From: Clostridiales bacterium
GTDB lineage: Bacteria > Bacillota > Clostridia > Lachnospirales > Lachnospiraceae
Reading direction: 5' to 3'
DNA: 56,767 nucleotides
Assembly: GCA_021203365.1 (NCBI GenBank)
Contig: JAJQBI010000079.1
Location: forward strand, 82,340-139,106
Numbering within the stretch: position 1 is the first letter of the stretch; each line of letters opens with the position of its first letter. Below are positions 44,030-53,129 of this stretch, piece by piece. A program made the position numbers and the translations under genes. The notes below the pieces were generated by a model. It saw only the letters and a program-made list of their open reading frames with translations, made no database searches and had not been told where the DNA came from.

Positions 44030-45631
44030 TCAGTTATGCGCATATTTTCTCAGAAAATAAGCCGGACCACAGCTCCATGCGTGGCAGTAGCTGTTTACAA
44101 TACTGCCGCCATAGGGGGATTCCTGCGGATTTTCCGGGTTATAAAGCTCCCAGAACGTATCTGCGCCTTCATTCACCATACCGCCCCAATAGTTCCGGAG
44201 CAGATCAAGCGCTTTCTTCTTTTCTCCCGCACATATGAGAGCTTCAATATAATGGTGATACATATACGGCGTGACCATTTTATGGGCCGCAGGAATCCGC
44301 TCTACATTTTCTAGTATCGAAGCATCCGCCGCTCCTCCAAGCACCATCCACGCCTGGCTTGCATAGGAAATCTGGCGTGAAACGCCGCTTACCATGACGC
44401 CGGATACGCTATCGTAAAAATACGCTTTTGCCGCTTTCGTTTTTTTCTCCAGATCCAGTTCCAGATCATCGATCAGCCGCTGGATATTCTCTGATGTAAT
44501 TTTCAGACAAACAGACGGATCATTTTCTGTGTTTCCCTGCCCCTTATCTCCATCAAGTGTCTTTGTCAGTTCAAGGAGAGCACGCGAACAGTAAAGATAA
44601 ATTCCCTGTGCGGATGCCTGTTTATTCAGATGCAGATCCCAGTCGACAAAACACCAGCCCATCACATCCGAATCGCGGATAACACCGGTTTCATCAAAAT
44701 TCGTCTGTGCCAGCTGCCATTGCCGCAGCGCGGTCGGATACAGTTCGCGCACTGTTTCCAGATCGCCCGTTGCCTCATAGTAATCACGAAGCGCCGCGAT
44801 GAAAAACAGCGAATAATCAAACATCACTGTATCGTCCGCCTCAATCTCCGGCTCTAAAAAGATGCATGCGCTCACGCGTCCGTCCGCAAGCGTGGAACCA
44901 GCAAACAGGTAAAGACAGGATTTTACCATATCATTCTGCCGGTAGGTCTCATAATTAGCCAGCGCCTGCAGGCGCAGATCGCCGATCCACAGCCGCCTGT
45001 CACGCTTCGGGCCGTCTTCAAAAACTGTCTGCATACACTCGTGCAAAGTACGGCAGGCAATCCGATCCAGTACCGCATCTTCTGATGACCCGTTGTTAAA
45101 CAGCTGAAGCAGGACATCATCTGCGCTTGTTACTGCTGTACAAAACACTTCATCGACAATCAGCTGAAATTTGCTGCTGACATCAAGGACTTCAAGCAGG
45201 ACATAACGAAACGCATAGCGACGCGGCATTTTTATGACTGTCGGCAGGATATCAATATGAAATTCCTCTGACTGAATCCAACCTTTGGAAATCCATCCGT
45301 GATAGGCATTTACATCCTCCTTCAGCTCCTGCAGCCGCTCTGCAAACCGCACCCGCAGCCATACCGGCGCGTCCGGGTGGCTGCCTGTATATCCCAGCTT
45401 CAGAGTCAGATAGCCGACCTGATGGTCACCAAAATCAAGCAAAAGGCTTTCCCCTGTTCCGAGCGGCCCGGTCAGGTCTGTTTTGGAAAAAATTTCTGTT
45501 TTCAGGCTTTCTCTTACATTTCCGACCGGAAACACTTCTGTCTTCCGAAGCTTTGGAAACAGGGCTTTCGCTTTTTCTATAAAGATCTCATTATTTCGTA
45601 CACAGCTTTTATTATCCAAAATATACCTCAT
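44030..45631 (-). CDS. GH78-like (alpha-L-rhamnosidase family) six-hairpin protein
   Basis: 533-residue (alpha/alpha)6-barrel protein preceded by a beta-sandwich part (residues about 60-165). FEDGPKRDRRLWIGDLRLQ aligns with the GH78 signature DCPQRDERLGWTGD, and GGSIVNSYCHAWSCGPAYFLRKY is the standard end. At the position where GH78 enzymes carry the general-acid Glu (DER) this protein has Arg (DRR), so rhamnosidase activity is not assured. It has no signal peptide and would act in the cytosol on an imported glycoside. It is the last gene of the ABC/GH operon, 93 bases after the GH3 gene. Confidence 0.75.
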   Translation of the reverse strand: MRYILDNKSCVRNNEIFIEKAKALFPKLRKTEVFPVGNVRESLKTEIFSKTDLTGPLGTGESLLLDFGDHQVGYLTLKLGYTGSHPDAPVWLRVRFAERLQELKEDVNAYHGWISKGWIQSEEFHIDILPTVIKMPRRYAFRYVLLEVLDVSSKFQLIVDEVFCTAVTSADDVLLQLFNNGSSEDAVLDRIACRTLHECMQTVFEDGPKRDRRLWIGDLRLQALANYETYRQNDMVKSCLYLFAGSTLADGRVSACIFLEPEIEADDTVMFDYSLFFIAALRDYYEATGDLETVRELYPTALRQWQLAQTNFDETGVIRDSDVMGWCFVDWDLHLNKQASAQGIYLYCSRALLELTKTLDGDKGQGNTENDPSVCLKITSENIQRLIDDLELDLEKKTKAAKAYFYDSVSGVMVSGVSRQISYASQAWMVLGGAADASILENVERIPAAHKMVTPYMYHHYIEALICAGEKKKALDLLRNYWGGMVNEGADTFWELYNPENPQESPYGGSIVNSYCHAWSCGPAYFLRKYAHN

Positions 45632-45724
45632 TTCCGCAGCTTCAGATACTGCAGTTTCTGTCGATAATGAATGTTCCCTGCCGCAGCCAGGTTATATTTT
45701 ATAGAAAACAACATTAGTCGTTTC

Positions 45725-47473
45725 CTATATATATTCTTTCCCGCAGAATGGGTCAACCGGACTTTTCCCGGTAAATTCGGCCCGTCCCATGATCCGCTCC
45801 ATCACAGCGTCACAGAAATCTCCTTTCGCGGAATATGCATTGATATAGGTTTTCACCATCGGTGCGTCAAACAGATGATAGGGGTATGCGGTGCTGATCA
45901 TCATCACCGGTATCTCCTGCACCAGCCATGGTGCATCGTCGCCAAGCCCAAACGCAACGTTCCAGTTCAGGCGGAGTGTCGTATTGTTGGACGCATTTTC
46001 CATGTTGCAGATATAAACATAAAGGTCGTATGCTTTTTTTGCCTCACCTACGCTCCGGTACATCTCATGCATCAGGGCAGCTTTTTCCGGGGACAGCTGA
46101 TCTGTCATATAATCCTGCACGGTAATACTGACACGACGATCTCGCACGGTAACTTCAAAACCTTCTTTTTCAAACAATTCCTTCCAGTGGGTCACAACCG
46201 GATTCTCCGGACTCATATCTTTCTGAATCACATTCAGATACACGCGTCTGTATTTTGCAGGAGAAATCGGCAGAAGCTTCTGTGAGTCTTTCACAAGGGT
46301 AATGGATTTCTCCGCCACATTCTTCGCCCAAGCTTTATGCCTTGCACACCCTACCTCACTGAGACGTTCCACCCCGGGCACCAGTGTTCCATCCATCTTC
46401 TTTTTATGAAGTCCCAGCGCGGCTTTCGTCCCGAGTATCCGCATGACCGCCTCATCCAGTCTTGCCTCCGTCAGGATTCCATTTTCCAGGCCTGCCATCA
46501 GAAAACCCAGGTCTTCTTCCAGGTCTTTATTAAACAAAATCATATCTGCGCCCGCTGCAATCGCTGATGGAATCGCCTTTTCCCTGGGCATCGCGGCCGT
46601 AAAACCGACCATTGGCGTCGAATCCGTACAGATCAGGCCGTTAAAGCCTAACTTTCCCCGGAGCAGCCCGGTCAGAAGCACCGGATTCAGACTCGCCGGA
46701 AGCATTTTTTCTTCACAGGTAGCATCCGGTTTGAGCGCGGCTACGTATGCGGGCTGCGCGATGTGCCCTGCCATGACAGTCTGTGCGCCTTTCACAATCA
46801 GTTTCTCATAAACCTTTCCATAGTTTTTATCCCAGTCTTCCACGGAAAGAGAATTCACGCTGGTCAGAATGTGCTGATCCCGCTCGTCCACGCCATCTCC
46901 CGGAAAATGCTTGATGGCAACCGCCACGCCATTCTCGTTCGCCCCGTCCATATACCGGGAAGCATTCGCAATGACACGATCCGGATCGCTGCCAAAGGTA
47001 CGCACATTCGTAATCGGGTTGTGGAATTCCAGATCTATATCGACAATCGGTGCGAAACTCCAGTTCAGCCCAAGGGCTGCGCCCTCTTTTGCTGCCACAT
47101 ACCCCATATGATATGCGTTTTCCGGATCGTCCGTCGCAGCAACTGCCATCGGCTGTCCAAATGAGGTTCCCTCGAATGCCAGACCGTCACCCCCAGCCTC
47201 CGTATTAGCCGCGAGCAGAAGCGGAATTCTCGAAAGCTTCTGAATGGTCTCATGCGTCTTCCGGATATTTGCAGCGGAATCGGCCCGGTACATCAGGCCG
47301 CCGATGCCAACATCACACACCAGATGACGCAGAACATTTTCATCACCTGTAAACCCCATCGGACAGAACACCTGTCCTGCTTTTTCCTCCAGCGTCATGG
47401 AAGAGAGCATCTCTTCCACCCACATCAGATCTGAATCGCTCAGAAAAAATGGTGCCTTCCTTAAATCTACCAT
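45725..47473 (-). CDS. GH3-family glycoside hydrolase, NagZ-type
   Basis: 582 residues: TIM barrel (about 20-350) and a C-terminal alpha/beta sandwich. The substrate Lys-His is in VAIKHFPGDGVDERDQH, where DQH matches the Asp-Ser-His acid/base dyad of Bacillus NagZ, and the nucleophile Asp is in LICTDSTPMVG. So it belongs to the beta-N-acetylhexosaminidase side of GH3, although KHFPGDG replaces the usual KHFPGHG. No signal peptide is seen, which fits cytosolic hydrolysis of imported sugars. It starts 52 bases after the upstream permease gene. Confidence 0.87.
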   Translation of the reverse strand: MVDLRKAPFFLSDSDLMWVEEMLSSMTLEEKAGQVFCPMGFTGDENVLRHLVCDVGIGGLMYRADSAANIRKTHETIQKLSRIPLLLAANTEAGGDGLAFEGTSFGQPMAVAATDDPENAYHMGYVAAKEGAALGLNWSFAPIVDIDLEFHNPITNVRTFGSDPDRVIANASRYMDGANENGVAVAIKHFPGDGVDERDQHILTSVNSLSVEDWDKNYGKVYEKLIVKGAQTVMAGHIAQPAYVAALKPDATCEEKMLPASLNPVLLTGLLRGKLGFNGLICTDSTPMVGFTAAMPREKAIPSAIAAGADMILFNKDLEEDLGFLMAGLENGILTEARLDEAVMRILGTKAALGLHKKKMDGTLVPGVERLSEVGCARHKAWAKNVAEKSITLVKDSQKLLPISPAKYRRVYLNVIQKDMSPENPVVTHWKELFEKEGFEVTVRDRRVSITVQDYMTDQLSPEKAALMHEMYRSVGEAKKAYDLYVYICNMENASNNTTLRLNWNVAFGLGDDAPWLVQEIPVMMISTAYPYHLFDAPMVKTYINAYSAKGDFCDAVMERIMGRAEFTGKSPVDPFCGKEYI

Positions 47474-47524
47474 ACTTCCCGTTTTCCTCCTTCTTCCCAG
47501 GCTTACAGACAGACTGCCGCCTGG

Positions 47525-48505
47525 CTACGCTGCCCTTCGCTCCGCCCTGTGCCCGGTAAAAAATGTTGTAATCTTGTACTCATTGCTCAGGAAGATTACA
47601 AAGCCAACCAGGATCAATGCCGTAACAATCTGCTGAATGGAGGAATCTACATTCAGCCGGCTGTACATCAGGCTGACAAATGCGGAAGTCACCGCACCGA
47701 GCAGATAGCCCAGCTTATCGTTTGAAAACCGCCCGATAAATCCGCCTGCAAACATTGGAAAGAAAGCGGTAAACATCACGCTGATTGAGCCGAAATTCAA
47801 AGACATCTGGATCGTCCCATTGTTTGTTGCGGAAATGAATCCGACCACTCCCATGAACATTCCGGCAATCCCATAGGTGAGGATTGCATTCGGAATTTCT
47901 TTAATGCCCGTATTCACGGATATCTTCTGGCCGTACATCAGTGCCTTATGGTTGTACCCGAAACGGCTGAAGTCAAAAATAACAATCATAAGTACCAGTC
48001 CGACGGCAATCACTGCAAGGTAAAATGGTATGGTTCCAACCGAGGTATATCCAGCGTTCGTCACAAACGATACTCCATAGCCATCTGTGATAACATAGGC
48101 GAAGCCTTCATAAAACAGCGTAACTCCCAGGGAGACGATAATAGCAGGCAGCCGAAGCACCACGTACACAATGCCCGAAATTACGCCAAGTACAAATCCC
48201 GCCAGTATGGAAACCAGCAGCATGATCCAGACAGGCAGCCCTGCCGCTATACAAATCTGTGCGCTGATGACCGAGGATAACAGACTGATTGCCCCAAGTG
48301 AAAAATCAAACCTTCCGGAATTCAGATTGATATGCAGGGCAAATGTTGTAAGCATCACGGTCGCAGATGCCCGCACAAACACTTTCCAGCTGAATGCATT
48401 GGCAAAATACTTCACACCTTCCGCGGTGCAGAGAATCTGACACACCATAAAAGCGATGAGCGGAATGGCAATCGTTCCCATGACTCGTTTTAAATTATTT
48501 TTCAT
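47525..48505 (-). CDS. Ribose-type ABC transporter permease, second copy
   Basis: 326-residue BPD_transp_2 (RbsC-like) inner-membrane subunit with about eight to ten helices. The family core is ALHINLNSGRFDFSLGAISLLSSV, ILAGFVLGVISGIVYVVLRLPAIIVSLG and GVVGFISATNNG-type segments. The ATG at 48505 has AGGTGG upstream. It is clearly different from the other permease (50063-51055), so the transporter is probably a heterodimer. It is followed by the GH3 gene. Confidence 0.87.
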   Translation of the reverse strand: MKNNLKRVMGTIAIPLIAFMVCQILCTAEGVKYFANAFSWKVFVRASATVMLTTFALHINLNSGRFDFSLGAISLLSSVISAQICIAAGLPVWIMLLVSILAGFVLGVISGIVYVVLRLPAIIVSLGVTLFYEGFAYVITDGYGVSFVTNAGYTSVGTIPFYLAVIAVGLVLMIVIFDFSRFGYNHKALMYGQKISVNTGIKEIPNAILTYGIAGMFMGVVGFISATNNGTIQMSLNFGSISVMFTAFFPMFAGGFIGRFSNDKLGYLLGAVTSAFVSLMYSRLNVDSSIQQIVTALILVGFVIFLSNEYKITTFFTGHRAERRAA

Positions 48506-48612
48506 ATCCAACCACCTGCTGTTTCTGCGAAACCTTCTGCCGGTAATCCATCCGGCAGAAGGAAATAATGTGCATCAAATGATTCGAGCGACAAGAGGGT
48601 AGAAACTACGGA

Positions 48613-49791
48613 TTACTCCACACTTGTAATGTCTTCGTAAGTATAGGCGCCCACGAATTCCGCGAATGTCGCATAGTCTGCTTCCAGATACTGGTCAAGG
48701 ATGTCCTTCGTGTAAGCCGGAGACTCTACACTGTCACCACTCTGATAGGTCTGGAAGTCTTCGTAGCTGGTCGCTACCCAGTAGCCCTGTCCAAGCGCGA
48801 GTGCATATCCTTCATCCGTACGGATCGGGTCGCCGTCAATCGCACGCATCACCGCGATGAAGATCGGTCCAATGCTGGAATTGAATTTTCCAGCCAGATA
48901 GTCTACAGAGCCTGCGCTCATGGCCTCGCCAAGAGAATCCACGTAAGAATCTACGGTAGCAATCTTTACACTGTCCGGCTTTGATGCTGCAAAAAAGTCC
49001 GCGCCGTTGCCGACTGCGAGGAATGCCTCCAGTCCTTCCACGTTCACCGCTGCCTCACAGGATGCATACCAGGCGTCATCCATGGTGTAGCCTTCCACAA
49101 CGCTCAGCAGATTGATGGTGCCGATCGAACCGGTCGAGATTGCGCAGCCATCCGCATAAATCTGGGCCACAATGGAATCCTTATCCGTCGCGCCATTATA
49201 ATTCGCATCGTCTCCGCCTGCCTCAACCATTGCGGTCAGCATGCCGGCCACGCGGTAAATATGCATTTCCGTGTAGTACGGAACCGCACCGGTGAAGATG
49301 CCGAAGTTTGTCATACCTTGATCCAGGTAGTATTTTGCCATATCATAGCCGGTCTGGAACTCGGTATCATTATCCGGGCCAATTGCGCCGACATAGTATT
49401 CATATTCCTTGTAAGTCTCATACTGCTCATCCGTCAGGGTGCCTGTCGCGACTGCGTAGTACACGCCTTCCTCCTCGCACTGCTCAATCTGGGCAGGGCG
49501 GTCAAAGGATGAAAATGAAATGATAGCCTTGCAGTTCTGTGCGATCATCGAGTCGATGGCGTCCTTCTCACCAGCCGCATCTTCCAGCTGATCCGAATAA
49601 ATAAAAGTCACATCGTACTGTTCTTCAATATAGTCTTCATAATAAGAGCGGAATCCAAGCGCCTCGCCGGAAGTCGTATCCGACACCAGCACGCCAATCT
49701 TTGTCGTCTTTGCCGCACTTACACAGGGTGCAAATGAAAACGCCATGCTAAGCGACAGAGCCACAGCTGCAACTTTCTTGAAATTTTTCAT
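48613..49791 (-). CDS. Sugar-type ABC transporter substrate-binding protein
   Basis: 392-residue exported protein. The N-terminal signal (MKNFKKVAAVALSLSMAFSF) ends near APCVSAAKT; the Cys there does not fit a standard lipobox, so it may be a released or differently anchored protein. The mature part has the two-domain periplasmic-binding fold (KIGVLVSDTTSGEALGFRSY, IAQNCKAIISFSSFDRPAQIEQ, GIFTGAVPYYTEMH). The ligand is unknown. The upstream gap of 271 bases to the permease gene is long for a ribosome-coupled gene, and strong expression of the binding protein is usual. Confidence 0.85.
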   Translation of the reverse strand: MKNFKKVAAVALSLSMAFSFAPCVSAAKTTKIGVLVSDTTSGEALGFRSYYEDYIEEQYDVTFIYSDQLEDAAGEKDAIDSMIAQNCKAIISFSSFDRPAQIEQCEEEGVYYAVATGTLTDEQYETYKEYEYYVGAIGPDNDTEFQTGYDMAKYYLDQGMTNFGIFTGAVPYYTEMHIYRVAGMLTAMVEAGGDDANYNGATDKDSIVAQIYADGCAISTGSIGTINLLSVVEGYTMDDAWYASCEAAVNVEGLEAFLAVGNGADFFAASKPDSVKIATVDSYVDSLGEAMSAGSVDYLAGKFNSSIGPIFIAVMRAIDGDPIRTDEGYALALGQGYWVATSYEDFQTYQSGDSVESPAYTKDILDQYLEADYATFAEFVGAYTYEDITSVE

Positions 49792-50062
49792 GGTTCTTTC
49801 TCCTTTTCGTTAATACCTGATTCAGGACAACCGGCCATCTCATGCCTTCGTTCTGAAGATGAACAGTTACTGGATATTTATGTTTTACGGCTGTCAGGCC
49901 GCAGAAACCTGATCCATTTACAGCCATTCTCCCGGCACTCCCGATAGCTGCCCGGATATTTTTGCAGAAGCAGATGCCTTGACGGTACAAGTCACACCCG
50001 CGCCACGCACCACGCACCACGCTTCGAGGTGCACAGAGAACGAGTAATGCAGGAGATTTGAC
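49792..50062. other. Gap between permease and binding-protein genes
   Basis: 271 bases without a gene. It contains a short tandem CACCACG motif at about 50008-50023 and several small inverted repeats but no clear T-tract terminator. It may hold a processing or partial termination site that sets a higher level of the downstream binding protein. Confidence 0.35.
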
Positions 50063-51055
50063 TTACCTCGCCAGCATTTTCTGACGGTACCCAAGTGATG
50101 TAAGCACAACTACCGCCAGGAAAATCACCGCCTTTACCATCTGCCCAATTCCGGAGCCTAGCTGCAGGATAGACATGATCTGATCCAGCACAGAAATCGA
50201 AATTGCCCCGATCACCGCCGCTGTAATCTTCGACTTCGCGCCGCCGGATACCGGCATGCCGCCAAACACGATTGCCAGAATGACATTCATTCCGACCCCG
50301 GAAGCCGTATTTCTGGAAACCGTCGGCGCATACGTTACAGTCAGGATTGCCCCGAGCCCGATTCCCACGCCGCAGAGGACAAACGCGACAATTGCCATTT
50401 TTTTCATTGAGATACCGGTCAGCTTTGCACACAGGGGATTCCCGCCAAGGAACTTCTGTGAACGGCCAATCTTCGTATAGTTGAACATAAACACCGCAAA
50501 GATCAGATACAGGATCAGTACGGCCAGTTTAAAAACCATGTTGTCAAACGGATCTACCGCTTCTGACGGGATGCTGATGGAATCGCCCGTCCCGTTGACC
50601 TGTATGAGCACCAGCGCAAATGCGTTCAGAATGGACATCATGGCGACGGTCGTGATAAATACCGGCAAATCCAGAAACGCAGCCAGCAATGAGCTGATCA
50701 GTTCGATCCCAACCGCCACCAGGACGCATACCAGCATCAATACCACAATAGAGCCCGTAGCGTTGTAAGCCATTGCTCCGATCATTGCACTTACCAATGT
50801 CGCAGCTCCCAGACTGATATCAAACGAACCCAGCGTATAGATGAAGATCGCTCCGGTCGCTACGACCGCGCACACCACGCTGGAATTCAAAATCGCCTGA
50901 ATGCCTTTATCAAAACGGATGTCCTCCCAGTACCCGACAAATATATACACCGCGATCAGCACCAGCAGACCAATCACCGGTACCAGATTTAAAATCCTCC
51001 GTTTCATCAGAACCTTTGCTTGAGAAGGTGCCTTTAAAGCTTTTTCCTGTTTCAT
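50063..51055 (-). CDS. Ribose-type ABC transporter permease, first copy
   Basis: 330-residue RbsC-like membrane subunit. Core segments are IFIYTLGSFDISLGAATLVSAM, LLAAFLDLPVFITTVAMMSILNA and FGGMPVSGGAKSKITAAVIG. About nine helices are predicted. It follows the ATPase gene by 16 bases and precedes the binding-protein gene. Confidence 0.9.
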   Translation of the reverse strand: MKQEKALKAPSQAKVLMKRRILNLVPVIGLLVLIAVYIFVGYWEDIRFDKGIQAILNSSVVCAVVATGAIFIYTLGSFDISLGAATLVSAMIGAMAYNATGSIVVLMLVCVLVAVGIELISSLLAAFLDLPVFITTVAMMSILNAFALVLIQVNGTGDSISIPSEAVDPFDNMVFKLAVLILYLIFAVFMFNYTKIGRSQKFLGGNPLCAKLTGISMKKMAIVAFVLCGVGIGLGAILTVTYAPTVSRNTASGVGMNVILAIVFGGMPVSGGAKSKITAAVIGAISISVLDQIMSILQLGSGIGQMVKAVIFLAVVVLTSLGYRQKMLAR

Positions 51056-51071
51056 TTCTATCTCCTCTCGC

Positions 51072-52568
51072 TTATATCATGTAATCAATGACTTTGCTGT
51101 CGGACAGATCGCGGCTGCGCGCGAACTCTCCGGATATCACACCGTCCTTCATAATAACCACGCGGTCGCTCATGCCGATCAGTTCCGAAAGTTCCTCGGA
51201 AATCAGCAGGATCGCTTTTCCCTCCATCCGCATGCGGTACATCATCTGATACATAAACTGCTTGACGCCGATGTCCACACCTCTGGTCGGGCAGTCCAGG
51301 ATCAAAATATCACTGTCGCGCCCAACCCATTTTCCGAATACAACCTTCTGCTTGTTGCCGCCGGAGAGCTGGCTGACCTCCTGCTCCCCATCAAAGCATT
51401 TGATGGAAAGGTTCTCAATCTGCCGGTTCACATATTCTTTTTCCTTATTTCGTAAAATCAGATGTCCGTTTACCGCAAACTGGTCCAGACCGGCGATCGC
51501 GATATTGTCCCCAATTGATGCGTTCAGGTTCAGCGATTCTGTATCCCGATCCTTACTCACATAGCCAATTCCCAGGCTCATGGCCGTGCTTTCATCCTTT
51601 ACCAGTGTGCCTCCTGCCGTCACAGAACCCTGCGCGAGCGGTTCCGCTCCGAACAGCACCTTCCCCAGCGTATGCATCCCGCAGTGCGACAGGCCGCCGA
51701 TACCGAGAATTTCTCCCCTATGCAGCTGCAGGCTCAGATGATTCAGATCCGCCGCACAGCCATCTTTAAGTTCCAGCACCACCTCATTCGAAACAGGCGT
51801 ATCAAAATCACTGCGGTAATAGTCCCCCTGTATCTCACGTCCGACCATGTACTGCTTGACCACATTCTCGTCAAAATCCTTTTTTGAGAGAGTCGCAACC
51901 ATCACACCATCCCTTAAGACGGTCAGCTCATCGCAGACCTCCATGACCTCGTCCAGATCATGGGAGATAAAAATGACAGATTTTCCATTATTTTTAAACT
52001 TCTTTACCACATCATAAAGAATCTTTCTGCCGTCCTGCGAGAGAGCAGTGGTCGTCTCGTCCACGACCAGGATATCCGGGTTCTTCATCACAACTTTCGC
52101 AATCTCGACCAGCTTGCGCGTCTGGAAATCAATTGCTGCCATCGGCATCGCGCCACGTACATCTGCGATTCCGATCGCGTCCAGTGCGGCATCCGCGGCT
52201 GCATTCATTTTCTTGCGGTTCACCAGCCCAAAAGCATTCTGAAACTGCTTCGTCTCACCAAGAAACAGGTTCTCCGCCACAGAGATACCCTGAATTGTAC
52301 CGCTCTCCTGCACAATCATTCCAATGCCGTGCCCCAGTGCGTCAATCATAGATTCCGGCTCCCATGGTTTCCCATGGAAAAGCATCTCGCCGCTGCTTGC
52401 TTTCTGCATCCCGGCCGCAATGGACGAGATCGTCGACTTTCCGGATCCATTCTCACCGATCAGCCCGCGCACTTCCCCAGGATACACGGTAAAGTCAACG
52501 CCCTTCAGCGCGACCGTCGTACCAAAATATTTGGTAATCTGTTTCATTTCGAGTATCGGCTCTGCCAT
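51072..52568 (-). CDS. Ribose-type ABC transporter ATPase with two nucleotide domains (RbsA/MglA-like)
   Basis: 498 residues with two ABC cassettes. The first has Walker A GENGSGKSTI, a degenerate signature (IDFQTRKLVEIAKVVM) and Walker B ILVVDETTTALS. The second has a non-canonical Walker A (GGLSHCGMHTLGKVL), a perfect signature LSGGNKQKV and Walker B ILILDCPTRGVDIG. This asymmetry is typical of the carbohydrate-uptake 2 family. It is the first gene of the ABC-GH3-GH78 operon; GAGGTGAG lies before the ATG at 52568. Confidence 0.93.
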   Translation of the reverse strand: MAEPILEMKQITKYFGTTVALKGVDFTVYPGEVRGLIGENGSGKSTISSIAAGMQKASSGEMLFHGKPWEPESMIDALGHGIGMIVQESGTIQGISVAENLFLGETKQFQNAFGLVNRKKMNAAADAALDAIGIADVRGAMPMAAIDFQTRKLVEIAKVVMKNPDILVVDETTTALSQDGRKILYDVVKKFKNNGKSVIFISHDLDEVMEVCDELTVLRDGVMVATLSKKDFDENVVKQYMVGREIQGDYYRSDFDTPVSNEVVLELKDGCAADLNHLSLQLHRGEILGIGGLSHCGMHTLGKVLFGAEPLAQGSVTAGGTLVKDESTAMSLGIGYVSKDRDTESLNLNASIGDNIAIAGLDQFAVNGHLILRNKEKEYVNRQIENLSIKCFDGEQEVSQLSGGNKQKVVFGKWVGRDSDILILDCPTRGVDIGVKQFMYQMMYRMRMEGKAILLISEELSELIGMSDRVVIMKDGVISGEFARSRDLSDSKVIDYMI

Positions 52569-53129
52569 ATTCTCACCTCACAAGACCATACGCATTTTGT
52601 AATTTGTTTTTTCCTCTGCCTTCTGTTCATTCAAAATCCTTATATTTTGAACCGTGGCTTTGTATATCTGTATTTTAAAAAAAGCGTGTGCTTCTTCACA
52701 GGTCTCAGATTGTTCAGTTTTCCTTTGATTTTTATGGAACCTGAAAATAATTTCGTCAAAATACGCTCCTAAGCTCCTGATTTTAAATTTTCTGATTAAG
52801 AAAAACGATATTTTATGAATTTTGTCTGAAATTATTCTCTGATTTTTGTTCATATTTCCTAAAGCAAAGGCATTTTTGCGCTTATTCAGTTTTTTGTTAT
52901 TCTTAACCCCGCATTCTGCAAAAATAAAATACTGCCCTTTCTGTTATGTTCAGGCTTGAATTTTTATCCTTTTTTCTTAAAAACAGGGACAGATATCCTT
53001 GTATTTTTATTCCATCTAACCTATAATCTAAAAGAAGACGTATCGTGTAACTGATCAGAATTTTCTTTCATAACTGTGAACGTACTGAACAGCTACGAAT
53101 CAGCCGTTATGGCAGAAGGAATCATCCAT
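52569..53129. other. AT-rich intergenic region between the divergent ABC operon and AraC-GH39 gene
   Basis: 561 bases without a gene, very AT-rich. The plus strand carries the AraC-GH39 promoter. For the minus-strand ABC operon only weak boxes are seen (for example TATAAG near 52630). The AraC-GH39 protein, if made, would most likely bind here. Confidence 0.5.
52999..53027 (+). promoter_or_regulatory. Promoter of the AraC-GH39 gene
   Basis: TTGTAT (52999-53004), 17 bases, TATAAT (53022-53027), about 100 bases before the chosen start codon. Confidence 0.65.

Noticed and set aside
50008-50023. CACCACG tandem copies as a CRISPR or iteron array
   Set aside because: Only about two to three 7-base copies without spacers; no cas or replication gene nearby.
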